Shown here one piece after another: positions 44,791 to 55,791 of a DNA stretch of 64,000 bases (position 1 is the stretch's first letter; each line of letters starts with the position of its first letter). The stretch covers positions 88,968,384 to 89,032,383 of the forward strand of contig CM043944.1 of the NCBI GenBank assembly GCA_014529385.2. Direction: 5' to 3'. Under the pieces are notes generated by a model that saw only the letters and a program-made list of their open reading frames with translations, ran no database searches and had not been told where the DNA came from. Position numbers and translations under genes: made by a program. Source of the stretch: Adiantum capillus-veneris. Taxonomy: Eukaryota > Streptophyta > Polypodiopsida > Polypodiales > Pteridaceae.

Positions 44791-46972
44791 TCATATCGCG
44801 TCTAGTGATTCTTCCTCTGACTACGAAGTCATGGAGGGGTACCCTACACCAAACCCTGATAGTTCAAGTCAAGACATGCATGCCATGGGCCCACGGCCTG
44901 GGTCCAGCGTGTTTAGCCGCTTAAAAGAGACCCTTAGTAGAGCTACTCGCTCCGAACATGCGGTTAATGAAATAAATGAAGGGAGTGGGGAAGTAAATTC
45001 GTCATTCATGCCTAAAATAGACCCTATGCTTCTTGAGAGTGTGCATGTGAATGTTCCATCCACTGCACCTCCTGATCCTTTAGGACTATCTCCCTCTGAG
45101 GTTCTACTACCCGATGGTAGGAATCTTGCCGAAGTACAAGAGATCGAACGCTATATGCAAGCAACAAGGGAGAGGGAAATTGAGAACCTACGAAGGCTAG
45201 AACAAAGTCGAACCCTGAAAGCAAAGGCTCCTATGACAACAATCATGCCAGCCGAGCAACCGAGTGCTCCCAAGGTAGCAGTCACGGAGGGGCAAGCGAT
45301 GGGGAGCAATAATGCTTCCACCTTGAGGGAAACCTCCAGCACGCCAGGCCTAGATGGGATATTCGTAAACGAAAATTGGGAGTATGACCTAAAAGCAGAA
45401 GCTTTAACTGATCGGTACACAGGACACACCTATCATGTGGGTTGGTTAGATGTTATACAATCCACATCGGGTGCTACTAGCATAGATGAGCAACAACAGA
45501 AAGTCTGTGATGTCCTCCATAGGATTGTCGAGTTAGAAAGATAGAACACAGGGATCAACATGCCTTCAACAGGCCTAATGAGATTCTTGGATACGGGAAA
45601 GGCCAACCAACCAACCCTGTCACAAATGGAGACTCCCTCAGTGAGCCCCATTGATCCTCCATATGTTGTTTCGCCAGGAGCCTCAGTACAATCTGAGCCC
45701 ACAAGTGGCAGCTTTACCTTCCAAGATCTAGCTCATCTTTCTCTTAATGACACTACGGCTACCATGCATATCCCAGTGGTGAGCATGACAAGAAGTACAC
45801 CATGGAGTTCATTTGTTAACACTGCGCCGATGCCTAGTAGCACAGTGCCCCCAACTATACCTACATGTATGTATCAATCATGTGCACCTGTCGTACCTCA
45901 GCCTCATGTAGCTCCTACACCTCCGATTATTCCAAGAGCTTACAATCCACAATGGAATTATCCAAGCTCTTATACAAGTGGATCCATGCCATTTAATAAT
46001 AACATGCCATATCAGGCACCCCCTATGCCTAGGGCCACGCCTGTAAACTTTGGACCACCGTCTGGTACACCACCATACGAAATTTGGGACCCAAGAGCCG
46101 CGCGTATGCCAAGGCCAAGGCCAACTCCCATCTCACATGTGGTTCCAGGAGCACATACACCCATTATGCCTGCTCAAATAGGAGATTTGGCAGCATTTTC
46201 TCAAACTATCGGTCGCTCTATTGCGGAAAACATGCGTAGTGCACCTGATAGAGAGCCTAGGAGCAAGGCAGTTCAAGTAGCTAAGCTCACACAGAAATTT
46301 AGTGGAGACGGAGATGCTAGAAAGCATATGGAAGTCTTTGAACATGTGTGCGATTCCTTGGAAGAGCACAATGAGCTACATAAGTGTAAGGCTTTGAGTT
46401 TGACCCTAAGCGGAAAGGCTGAAGATTGGTATAGAACCTTAAGAGTAGAAGAGAAAACGATCTACTCTACTCTTAGGAGACTGTTCTTAAAAGAATACAT
46501 ACGAGAGGGAGTACTTTGGGGTGTAGCCTCTCAGCTCCAGAAATCCCAACGAGAAGAAGGTGAATCCATGAGAGACTTTATTAGTCGCCTAAAGAATTTA
46601 AATTCTCAATGCAATGCAAGCGAGCGATTCAACAACAACCAATTTCTCAATAGATTCATTAGGGGACTACGACATGAAAGTATCTATAATGGCCTAGTCA
46701 TTAGAGGTATCACTACTTGGGAAGCAGTCACCATGAATGCAATCCAATTGGAGGATAATTTAATGATTGCAGGAGAAAGAGTGTCTGCCGAGCCGAAGTC
46801 TAGTAGCTCGCAAGCGTCAGGGCATGAGCCAATGAAGATAAAGCCAATCGTGAAAGAGCAAACGATATCTGAGATGAATTTGGCAGATCTCACAAAGGCC
46901 ATCCAAGAAAGCCTTAGGGGTAATCGTGCTCCACAAAACACTCATATGTATCCAAGAAGGGAGAACCAATGA
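44791..46972 (+). pseudogene. Element A Gag, N-terminal and capsid region
   Basis: Open from at least 44831 (MEGYPTPNPDS). One in-frame TAG at 45542-45544, then on to TGA at 46970-46972. A helical charged segment (EIERYMQATREREIENLRRL) is followed by a Pro/Ser/Thr-rich spacer, then the retrotransposon Gag block: GDGDARKHMEVFEHVCDSL, LSLTLSGKAEDWYRTL, MRDFISRLKNLNSQC, and FIRGLRHESIY (about 46300-46680). The true N-terminus is deleted here but kept in element B at 55792. Confidence 0.85.
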
Positions 46973-47989
46973 TGCTCAATTTGCTTGGGCCCACATACTA
47001 CGAGTGAATGCCCTACTTTCAGAGTAAAGTTTAACGGGACTTGTAACGTGTGTGGTAGGTATGTCCATCAAGCGAAGGATTGCCTAATGCTTAAACGCAT
47101 CATGGAAAATAGACCGCCTATAGCTTGGGCAGACTCACCTCGAGTTCCTGCATTGATGCCTACCCCACCCATGGAGCAACAGTTGCCATTACAGCACATG
47201 GTCCCTAGAACCCAAAATGTGGTCCAAACCACACCGTTGCCACCTCCAGTGCTAGGACCGCAACCCCCTCATCCGAGAGTTACACCTATGAACCAAATAG
47301 GTTGCGAGTCATCTAGTACTTATGTAGATTGCGAAGAGGACATAAATTTTAGTATCACCTATGGAGTCGACATGCTTGAGGAGTGTCCCATATACTATAT
47401 GGAAGACCATTGGGGACAAATCAAACCGGTATATCAAGCAGCAAGAGGCCAAAACATTAATAGTTTTTCCAGGAGACCACCTCTTCAGTGCGATAGAGAC
47501 CACGGACACCAAAACTGTTACTACAAAGAAAAAAGCCAGTGAGAAGATCACGAGAGGGAATTACGACGAACACCAAAAGAGTATTCAAAGTTAAACTACC
47601 CAGTTGCGAGCCCCCAAGATAAGCCACGAGAGACAAAAAATGAGGATTGCAAGAGAAAGATTGGAACCTATCCAAACCCAACAGTGGAAATTGAACGAGT
47701 CCAACAACTAAGGGGTTTGGTGGAAGAAACTCAACGAACATTAGAACCTGAACCCAAACACATCCAGATGTCGGACACAGTGTTTCCCACACAAGTTCAA
47801 CCTCACAAGAACTACAGGCCGTTAGCTATACCCAGTATCATTCGGGAAGAGGGTGAGGGTAGGACATCTGAAAGTGGACACACACCTTTCCTACTAGAGA
47901 GAATGTTTGGTGAGGGAATACCCGACCCCCTAGAGGAAGTGGAGATTCCATCTTCACCATTCTCTTGTTAGGGTCCTACGTCCCACAAG
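46973..47989 (+). pseudogene. Element A Gag end: zinc knuckles and spacer
   Basis: Same frame as the capsid part. Two knuckle-like motifs: CSICLGPHTTSEC (46973-47011; one residue short before His) and a standard C-x2-C-x4-H-x4-C, CNVCGRYVHQAKDC (about 47045-47086). A Pro-rich spacer follows. In-frame stops: TGA 47540-47542 and TAG 47969-47971. It binds element RNA in the intact family. Confidence 0.8.
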
Positions 47990-49594
47990 ATGCCATTAAA
48001 TGTTGCCAAATTGATGGATTTCATGTCTTCAGAAGTTAGAACCACCATCATGTCCAAACTATATAAAGACCCCGAGCTAGTCTCAGCTCTTCGAGCCTTC
48101 CTCAATGGAGAATTACAGGCCGGATTACCACAGTTTGCACATATGAACAAACCTGACTCGGTAATGAATGATGAGGAACATTTAGCACCACCATCTGACC
48201 TAGCGGGACATGAATCTGTAATTGAAGTACCCGTTAACAAGTTGGGGCAATACTTTGAAAGTGATGAATCTAATTCTACTCTACCAATCACTACTAAAGG
48301 ATTAACTGTAAAGGGGGTCCTTGACGGTGGTGCGGGAGTCAGCATGGTGACAAAGAGTTGTTGGGAGTCTATGGGGCGACCTCACCTTGAAGCCACAAGC
48401 GTAGTGGTAAAAATGGCTAATGGATCTATTGTTACGCCTATTGGAATGCTAAAGGATCTCAGAATCAAGGTCTTGGGACACAAGGTAAGGCAAACTTTCA
48501 TTGTTATGGATTTTTCCAAGCATCCTATGTCATTTGAGATGATCTTAGGGCGTCCATTCATGAGGGAAGCAAAAATGGTGCATGACTGGTCCAAAAACCA
48601 CGTCTACTTACAGTTCCAAGACTCTGTCATTCGAGTTGATCTTTTAAGTGGTCGAATGCATCCTCTAGGAAATAAATTCATCATTGATAATCAATCAGAC
48701 ACAACAATTCACTCAGCTCCATTACAGTATTGTTACACGTGTAACGAAGACACGGATATTGGGGAGAACTCTCCTTATATGGATATCCTACCCGAAATGA
48801 CCGAGTCAGACAATGTCGATTGGGTACACCTAGCGGCAACTATAGATACATGGGGAGCTAGAGGAACAACCTGGGTAACACCAGATGGGGAAGAGATACC
48901 ACACATTGTACCAGTAAATATGTTAGGTGTAGCGCATGTAACATGCGATGATAAGAAAGAGGCACACCTACCTGAGAGTGAAACTGATGATTCCTCAAAG
49001 GCTTCGGGCCAATACACATCAAAAATGGAATCTCAGGGAGAAATAGATTCAGAACCTGAGGAAACATCGAGTGAACCAAGTATAGAAACTGAACACTCAA
49101 GGCCTAGTACGACCATCTATGGTAATTTATATGAGGGTGAAGAAGATACAAGCGAAGACCTATTAGGCGAGTCGAGTTCAAACATTTACCAAAATCAAAA
49201 CCTTAACAAGAAACAAAGGTCATATAAGAGACGACGATATCGAGCAAATGTGAGAGCTAGGATAAACAAGGAAAGATCTACTGCAGAATGGCTTAGCTAT
49301 CTAGGGGCATGTGATGCTCATCGAAAGCTAGTAGACAATTGGGGTGAACATCTCCAGAGTGTCATGTGGTGCAGCCCACGACCCATTGACCTCACTCAAT
49401 TGGAGGTTACAGAGCCGAAATTGAGTCCAACTATAAGAAGACGTCAAAACCGAGAGTTAGCACAACAACAAAAGGAGGCAGAACTAAAAGAAAGGTCTCC
49501 GTCAGGACAAGAGCCTGCTGACTTACATACAGCTCCTGAACATTTTAATTCTTATACCACGGGGGAGCGAAAGGTTGTGTATGCCAAAGCCTAA
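47990..49594 (+). pseudogene. Element A protease and linker
   Basis: A 534-codon open stretch in the gag-pol frame. A retropepsin-like domain lies at about residues 100-230: VKGVLDGGAGVSMVTKSCW has Asp-Gly-Gly-Ala where most proteases have Asp-Ser/Thr-Gly-Ala, and MILGRPFMREAK is the usual second hallmark. An acidic then basic linker follows. TAA at 49592-49594 interrupts before RT. The substitution in the catalytic triad may mean loss of activity. Confidence 0.8.
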
Positions 49595-51268
49595 CGAATA
49601 CCTAGCAATGGAAGCAGTGGAGTCTATGATGGTCCAGCGGTAGTTAAAGAGATAGAATTAGCAGAACCAGGTGAGGAGTCTAAACCAGTCTTTATTGCTC
49701 AAGACCTTACCGAAACTGAAGAGGTTGTACTTAAGGAGCTCCTCAAGGAATACAAGGATATCTTTGCTTGGACATATCATGACATGAAGGGCGTTCCACA
49801 TTCTGTGGTGCAACATACAATTCCCATGATCAACATTGCTAAACCCGTCCAGCAACGACCCTATCCAATGAATCCTAAGTACGCCAAAATTGTACAAGAG
49901 GAGATTGAAAAACTTATCCAATGTGGATTCATATACCCTATTGAGCACTCAGAATGGGTTTCTCCAATAGTCATTGTGCCAAAAAAGAATGGGAAACTAA
50001 GAGTGTGCGTGGACCTCAAGAAAGTTAATGCAGCTACTAGGAGAGATCATTATCCCTTGCCATATTCAGAACATGTGCTTGAAAGAGTTGCGGGCAAGGA
50101 AGCTTATAGCTTTTTAGATGGGTACTCTGGTTACAATCAAATCACAATTGCATTAGAGGACCAAGCTAAAACTGCTTTTATCACAGAGTTTGGAGTGTTT
50201 GCATTTCGTGTTATGGCTTTTGGCTTAACAAATGCCCCTGCTACATTCCAACGATTAATAAACACTGCCTTTAAAGAATTTTTAAGGGAGTTTTGTGAAG
50301 CTTTCCTAGACGACCTTTGTGTTTATTCTTCTTGGGAGAATCATTTGTTATATCTACGAAAAATATTTGAAAGGTGCAGATTTTATTGCATCTCATTGAA
50401 CCCTTTCAAATGCCAATTTTGGGATGAGCATGGTGTCATTCTAGGGCATATAGTGTCCAAGAACGGGATATCCACAGATGAGAGTAAGATTAAAGCCATT
50501 GCCGATTTGCCACCACCTCCGAACTATAAAGGAGTTCAAAGATTTATGGGCCATGTTGGTTATTATTGAAGGTTTATTTTAAACTTTGCCGAGATAGCGC
50601 GTCCATTGTACAAGCTTCTTATCGAGTTTCATTGGACGAAAGAATGTCATCAATCTTATGAGTTATTAAAGAAGGCCCTAACAAGTGCTCCAATCCTGCG
50701 AACACCTGATTGGAATGTACCTTTTCGTGTGCATATTGATGCATCAAACTTTGCTATTGGGTGTGTTCTAACTCAACCAGGAGAACATAAATTGGACTAC
50801 CCTATTAGCTTTGCAAGTCGCCAATTAAATGATGCCGAGATGAACTATACTACTACAGAGCGCGAAGGTCTAGCTATGATTTACGCAGTAAAGAAATTTT
50901 GCTATTACCTTCTTGCTACCAAGTTTGTGTTTTATGTTGATCATCAAGCATTGCTATATTTGGTAAACAAGCCGTGTTCCACAGGTCGAATTACACGATG
51001 GTTGTTAATTCTTCTTGAGTTTGACTTCACCGTTGTTGTGAGGCCTGGGAGGAAACATGTCATGGCGGATCATTTATCTCGTATCCCTAATGGCGAAGCT
51101 CCTACGGGGGTTGATGATGAATTGCCTGATACTCCTTTGTTCATTGTTGAGACAATGCCTGAATGGAGTGAAAAGATTGTTAACTTCTTAGTTAATGGTT
51201 TTCCACCCAAGGAACTGTGAAAAGATATAGCTCGAAAATTAATCAAGGAATGCGAACCCTATTGCTTA
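49595..51268 (+). pseudogene. Element A reverse transcriptase and RNase H
   Basis: Frame continues from the protease. RT: SPIVIVPKKNGKLRVCVDLK, SFLDGYSGYNQITIAL, VMAFGLTNAPATFQRL and the active site AFLDDLCVYS (about 50305-50334). TGA at 50567-50569 stands for the Arg of YYRRF seen in element L. RNase H: HIDASNFAIGCVLTQPGE, TTEREGLAMIYAVKKF, YVDHQALLYLVNKPCSTGR and ADHLSR. A second TGA lies at 51218-51220. This enzyme pair copies the RNA into DNA and removes the template. Confidence 0.9.
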
Positions 51269-52472
51269 TTGGCTGGAACTCTCTATAAGAGAGGAAAAGA
51301 TGAAGTTCTTAGACGCTGTGCCCGCGAGGATGAGTATTTATATATTCTACAAGAGGCACACATGGGCGTAGCTGGTGGTCACTTTTCAAGAAAGTTGACT
51401 ACCCGAAAGATCTTACAGTCAGGCTATTGGTGGCCCACTCTGTTAACGGATGCATCACTTTTTGCAAAGAGATGTGATGAATGCCAATGCTTCAACAAGC
51501 CACAAAGAAGGGATAGGATGCCTCTACATCCCATCAAGGTAACCCAACCATTTGAAAAGTGGGGCTTAGACTTTGTAGGACCGATTAGTCCGGCTGCATG
51601 TAACACGCAATCACGATATATCATTGTGGCTACCGAACTATGTAACCAAATAGGTTGAAGCAAAAGCAACACGGAAGGCGGATGCAAAAACAACAGCTAA
51701 GTTCCTCTTTGAGAACATTATCACACGTTTTGGATGCCCCTTTGAACTTGTGAGTGACAATGGAACTCATTTTATAAATGAAGTAATAAAAGAACTCACA
51801 TCAAACTTCATGATATCTCACCACAAGTCTACACCCTATTATCCCCAAGCAAATGGCCAAGCTGAGAGTACCAACAAAACTCTCATCTCCATTTTGACAA
51901 AGACAGTTGAGGCTAATCACACTGATTGGGACCTAAAGCTTACATCAGCTTTATGGGCTTATCGTACTGCGTATAAAGTTGCTATTAATTGCACACCGTT
52001 TAAGATGGTGTATGGCCAGGAAGCAGTTATGCCATGGGAGTTTGTCATTCCTAGTCTTCGAGTAGCTTCTCAAGAAGGTTGGGATGGTAACCCCTTAGTT
52101 GAGCGATTATATATCCTGGAAAGGCTAGATGAAGAGAGGCAATTAGCTGTGCGAAATGCTCTAGTGGAGAAGGATAGGAGAAAGAAGTGGTTTGATAGCC
52201 ATTTAAAGGATAAAGACATCAAGGTTGGTGATAAAGTTCTTATGTACGGGGTACGTAATGAAAAGAAGAAATTGAAATACGCTGGTAAGGGACCATATCG
52301 AGTGTGTGAAATTACCCCTCAAGGTACCATTCGTGTGGAGACTCTAGATGGAGTTGAAACCATTGGATTCCTTAATGGGAGTAAATTCAAAAGATATTAT
52401 GATCCTCTAAGCCAGGAAGAGTTGCAAGCTATCCATCAAAAGAAGGCTGCCAAGGAACAAGCAGAGCTTTAA
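51269..52472 (+). pseudogene. Element A integrase
   Basis: H-H-C-C module (EAHMGVAGGHFSRKL, then RCDECQCFNK), then the DDE core: Asp in GLDFVGPISP, Asp in LVSDNGTHFINE and Glu in ANGQAESTNK. One extra base near 51640 shifts the frame, and a TAG stands for Trp just after it (VTK-stop-VEAKA). The C-terminal part (KVGDKVLMYG, FLNGSKFKRYYDPL) runs into a Lys/Glu-rich helix that ends at TAA 52470, a single-base change from the TTA in element B. Confidence 0.87.
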
Positions 52473-53795
52473 AAAATCCAAGCAAGAGTTGAGGCTCAAG
52501 AACGACAACAACGTCTTAGATGCCAACGAGAGGCTAATCTGGGAATCACGCAAGCATTTTTCGAGGACACAGATGACGACTCATTAGAATCTGAGCCACC
52601 GCGACGATACCCAATTGAGCTAAATAGCCCCTATGGGAAAGTACTATACAATGCCTTATTAGATACGGGAGCTAAACACAATTTGTTATCCTATGGAGTT
52701 TGGTGTCAATTAGGGAAACCGACCCTATCCCCGAGTACGATGCAAGTCAAGGGCATTAATAAAAAGAAAACTGCTATTCTTGGAGTCCTTCAGACCCCTG
52801 TTGTCTATGACAATGGAAGCATAGTGCAGAGGTTTCTAGTCATGCCCACAGGAGCTATGGAAGGCAACGTAAACCTGGGACGCACATGGATGTTGGCAAC
52901 CAAATGCACTATTGATTGGGATACTGGTAGTGTCACGACGCGACCACCGACTCTTACCCCTATCATTCAAGCAAAGTCACCTACGTTGCAAACTCTAGCA
53001 AAGTTGAAGGATAGCCAACATTCACAAGCCAAGGTGGTTAACTCGTCTTTGCCGGCTACCCATGAATCTAGCACTTCAACACTTGTAGTTGCAACAAGCA
53101 GTAATATTGCAAGTACTCAACCTGCACGACCTAAGAGTACATATCAATGGGTCCCCAAGGCCTTACTTCCAACTACCTCAACCCTCCCATCCATTTCAAG
53201 AAAACATTTCCCTGGAGAACCAAGAGCGCGCTCTAGGAGAGTCAAGACCAAATCACGATGGATTCCAAAAGGACTATTAGAAGCCCAAGGCTACTATGAT
53301 GGAAATGAGCAAATTTGGGTACCTAAACGTAAAATGTGGGAATCCCTATCGACAACAAACCCATATGAGTCAAACAGTGTAACGCTAAAGCCAATGGCAG
53401 ACCGTGGGAAGGGAAAGATCACAGAATGCTACACACCTAGTCCAGAGCTAGTTTGGGCTCCAAGGAAAAACCAATTTATTCCACCTAGCTCAGGAAGGGG
53501 GGAGTTCCATGAAGCTTCTAGCTCCTCATGTAATACATCCATAGAGGTAAAAGCTTCTACACAGCCTCCATCTATAGTAGTGGACCTCCATGAAGCTACA
53601 AAAGAATCCACACCTCCCAGTGTTCAAGAATCACCTGATGAACCAATTCAAGTTCGATCCTGGGAGAGTACCTTACCACCCTTGCAACTTGACGAGGCAC
53701 CTAGGGTAATAGAAAACTACTGGCAAAAATCCTCACCTATTACCAACTGGAACGATTGGTTTCAAAGGGTGATGAGCTCATTTCAAACGGTATGA
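52473..53795 (+). pseudogene. Element A second retropepsin-like domain with W-P-K repeats
   Basis: Same frame as the integrase end; only the TAA at 52470 separates them. YNALLDTGAKHNLLSYG (about 52651-52701) is a complete Asp-Thr-Gly-Ala active-site loop, and NVNLGRTWMLATKC stands where the second protease hallmark is expected. Four motifs follow: YQWVPKALL, SRWIPKGLL, QIWVPKRKMW and LVWAPRKNQF, in a Ser/Thr/Pro-rich context. Element L has the same order, and element B retains this part almost unchanged. A second protease-like fold after integrase is not usual for Ty3 elements; its role is unknown. Confidence 0.75.
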
Positions 53796-53802
53796 TCTAC
53801 CC

Positions 53803-53820
53803 AAGGGAGGGGGGAGTGTT
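53803..53820 (+). promoter_or_regulatory. Internal polypurine tract and LTR-like boundary in element A
   Basis: AAGGGAGGGGGGAG directly followed by TGTTTG, the same arrangement as the 3' LTR boundary of element T at 15382. A TATA-like box (TATATAAACC) follows at 53897-53906. It may be a second plus-strand primer or the relic of a captured LTR. Confidence 0.5.
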
Positions 53821-54042
53821 TGCTGACAGTCATCATTCACTTGCTTCCCTCTCAACCTTTCTCCCTGACCTCTTAATCTCCAATCTTAGGGAATGTATAT
53901 ATAAACCCTTATACTCACAAAAACAAGATAAAAAAGTAAAAGAGCAAGAGCCATAACACAAAATCATAAAAACAAATTATGCACAAGAACACGACCCTTG
54001 TAATATTTGCACTCTAACCATCATCTATTTGCGTGTACAGAT

Positions 54043-54314
54043 ATGGCTAGTACGCTAGAGTCATCCACTCCTGCCTTGGGTGAGAGGTACCCTCGTTACT
54101 TTTCACAAATATTTCACATGGTCTTTCCAATGCTTGCATGTGAATGGGATTTGATAGGTACGCTAGCATGTGAGAGGAATTTTGAGGAGTTAGAATGGCT
54201 GATACGTCTCTTTACCACGTCTGATCCATACTTCGTAGAGAGCGTTTTTCCCATTGCACAAGCCTACCCTTTTGACCAAGATGACTATAGGCGTCTAGTG
54301 ACCTTCTTAGTAAA
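54043..54314 (+). pseudogene. Accessory 3' ORF of element A, interrupted by inner element B
   Basis: Starts MASTLESSTPALGERYPRY, runs 90 codons and is cut at TTAGTAAA, where the LTR of B begins. The complete version is at 58010-58432. The GTAAA at 54310-54314 is the 5' copy of the target duplication whose 3' counterpart is seen at 2115 in another copy of the family. Confidence 0.7.
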
Positions 54315-54889
54315 TGTTAACCCTCACAGCTCACGAACACCCGATCACCTACGACGGACATGTATTATGTATTTGGTAGAGTCAGGTACCGGGCTTGTCG
54401 GACCAATAGGAAAAGGGTAAGAGTGATCGCCGATGAGAGGCGCACTCTAACCGGGACATTCAAGGGATTAGTTGGCTAAGCATGGGCGCCCAAGTGTGAA
54501 TGGGGTGAGCTCATATAAAAGCCAACTAAACCTAAAATTCACTCATTCTCTCATTTGTGCAATAGAAGAGTGCTCTTGCTCCATCTCCATCTCCATCTTC
54601 TTCTTCTTCACCTCCCTGTGTGTGTGTGTGTATGTGAGAGGGAGAGTGTGTGTGCGATCGAGCATTACGAAGGCACGACGGCGGTGAAGCGGTTGAGCGC
54701 GACGTAGCGACGTCTCCTTCTTCTTCGCGGTGAGGAATCCTCCACGGCAGGAGCATAGAGCAGTGAGTGACACACCATTGCCCTCTTTTGAGCTTACTAG
54801 ATAAGCTAGTTGTGTGCTTGGAGCCGTCTATGGCTCGCACACAGTGTTAGGCAAGGCCCTTGCTTCGACAGTGCGGCAAGGAGCGCACA
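54315..54889 (+). repeat. LTR 4: 5' LTR of inner element B
   Basis: 575 bp, TG...CA, TATA box 54512-54521, short GT/GA tract 54618-54641. Distal marker ACAGTGTTAGGCAAG as in LTRs 1 and 2. Confidence 0.92.
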
Positions 54890-54893
54890 TTTT

Positions 54894-54911
54894 TGGTGCC
54901 GTTGCCGGGGA
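54894..54911 (+). promoter_or_regulatory. Element B primer-binding site
   Basis: TGGTGCCGTTGCCGGGGA, four bases after the LTR. It differs at one base from TGGCGCCGTTGCCGGGGA, the usual tRNA-Asp-type primer site of Athila-like plant elements (from general knowledge). Confidence 0.82.
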
Positions 54912-55791
54912 ATCGCCCTGCACTAAGCCCAAGAGGCACTTTGTGCTTCTCCTATGAGTTGTTTGTAGTAGGAAATAAGAGGAAGAGGAAGAGGAATGAG
55001 TTGTTTTTCTGCAAGTTGTTAATTTCTGTATTGTCTGCAACTTCTGTGATTTCTACATAATGTTGTGTTTTCTGTTTGCACACAGTCTTTGCACAATTAG
55101 TAGTCGCTAGCTTGTTTGCAGTGAATGAATAAGTAGGAAGGCAGTTAGCAATTTCTGTTGCACACACTCTGTACACAGTTTTCTGTCAAGGTTTGCCTGC
55201 ACACAGTCTTTGCACAGTAAGGTAGCGAGAGAGGAAGTAGGTGGACAGTTAGCTCACTGTCAGTAAGCAGTTAACAGATTAGTTAGTGGTTAGCAGCACC
55301 GTTAGTAAGTAAATTAAAAAAAAACCGAAAATATTTAAGCGTGAGTGACTGGGGGGCTACACTAAGATTTTGATCGGGATCGGGATCATTTTCCCAAGCA
55401 CAAGCCCAAGCCCAAGCCCAAGCCCAGGCCCAGGCCTCAGTCCTATGATATATACTAGACTCACTCTTATATATATACCCTACCCCCTCAAGGGGGAATG
55501 AGAGCATGTGGGGCAAGTCCTCCACTCTCCTCTCTTCTCTTCCCACTTGCACCCTTAAACTTTCTAATTTGGGCTTAGTTCCCTACTAGAAATTGACGGT
55601 TTTAGGGATTCCGAGGGCATAAAGTGACCAAATGGAGGGCTGTAAAGCACGGCATGTCCCTCTGATCGAGACGCTCTTTTTGAGCTATCATACGTTCTAT
55701 TCTATAGGTGGGTCAGAAAAAAAAAGACCAAAAAATCAAAAAATAAATAAATAAGAAAAGACTTGGGTTGCAAAACACCCAAAATTACTAG
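54912..55791 (+). other. Element B leader
   Basis: Non-coding. Contains repeated GCACACAGTCTTTGCACA units and a CCCAAG repeat (55396-55425). It lacks a stretch of about 60 bp present in element A near 44135-44240. Confidence 0.6.

Noticed and set aside
54894-54911. tRNA-like sequence
   Set aside because: Only the 18 bases complementary to a tRNA 3' end are present; this and 31619 are primer sites, not tRNA genes.
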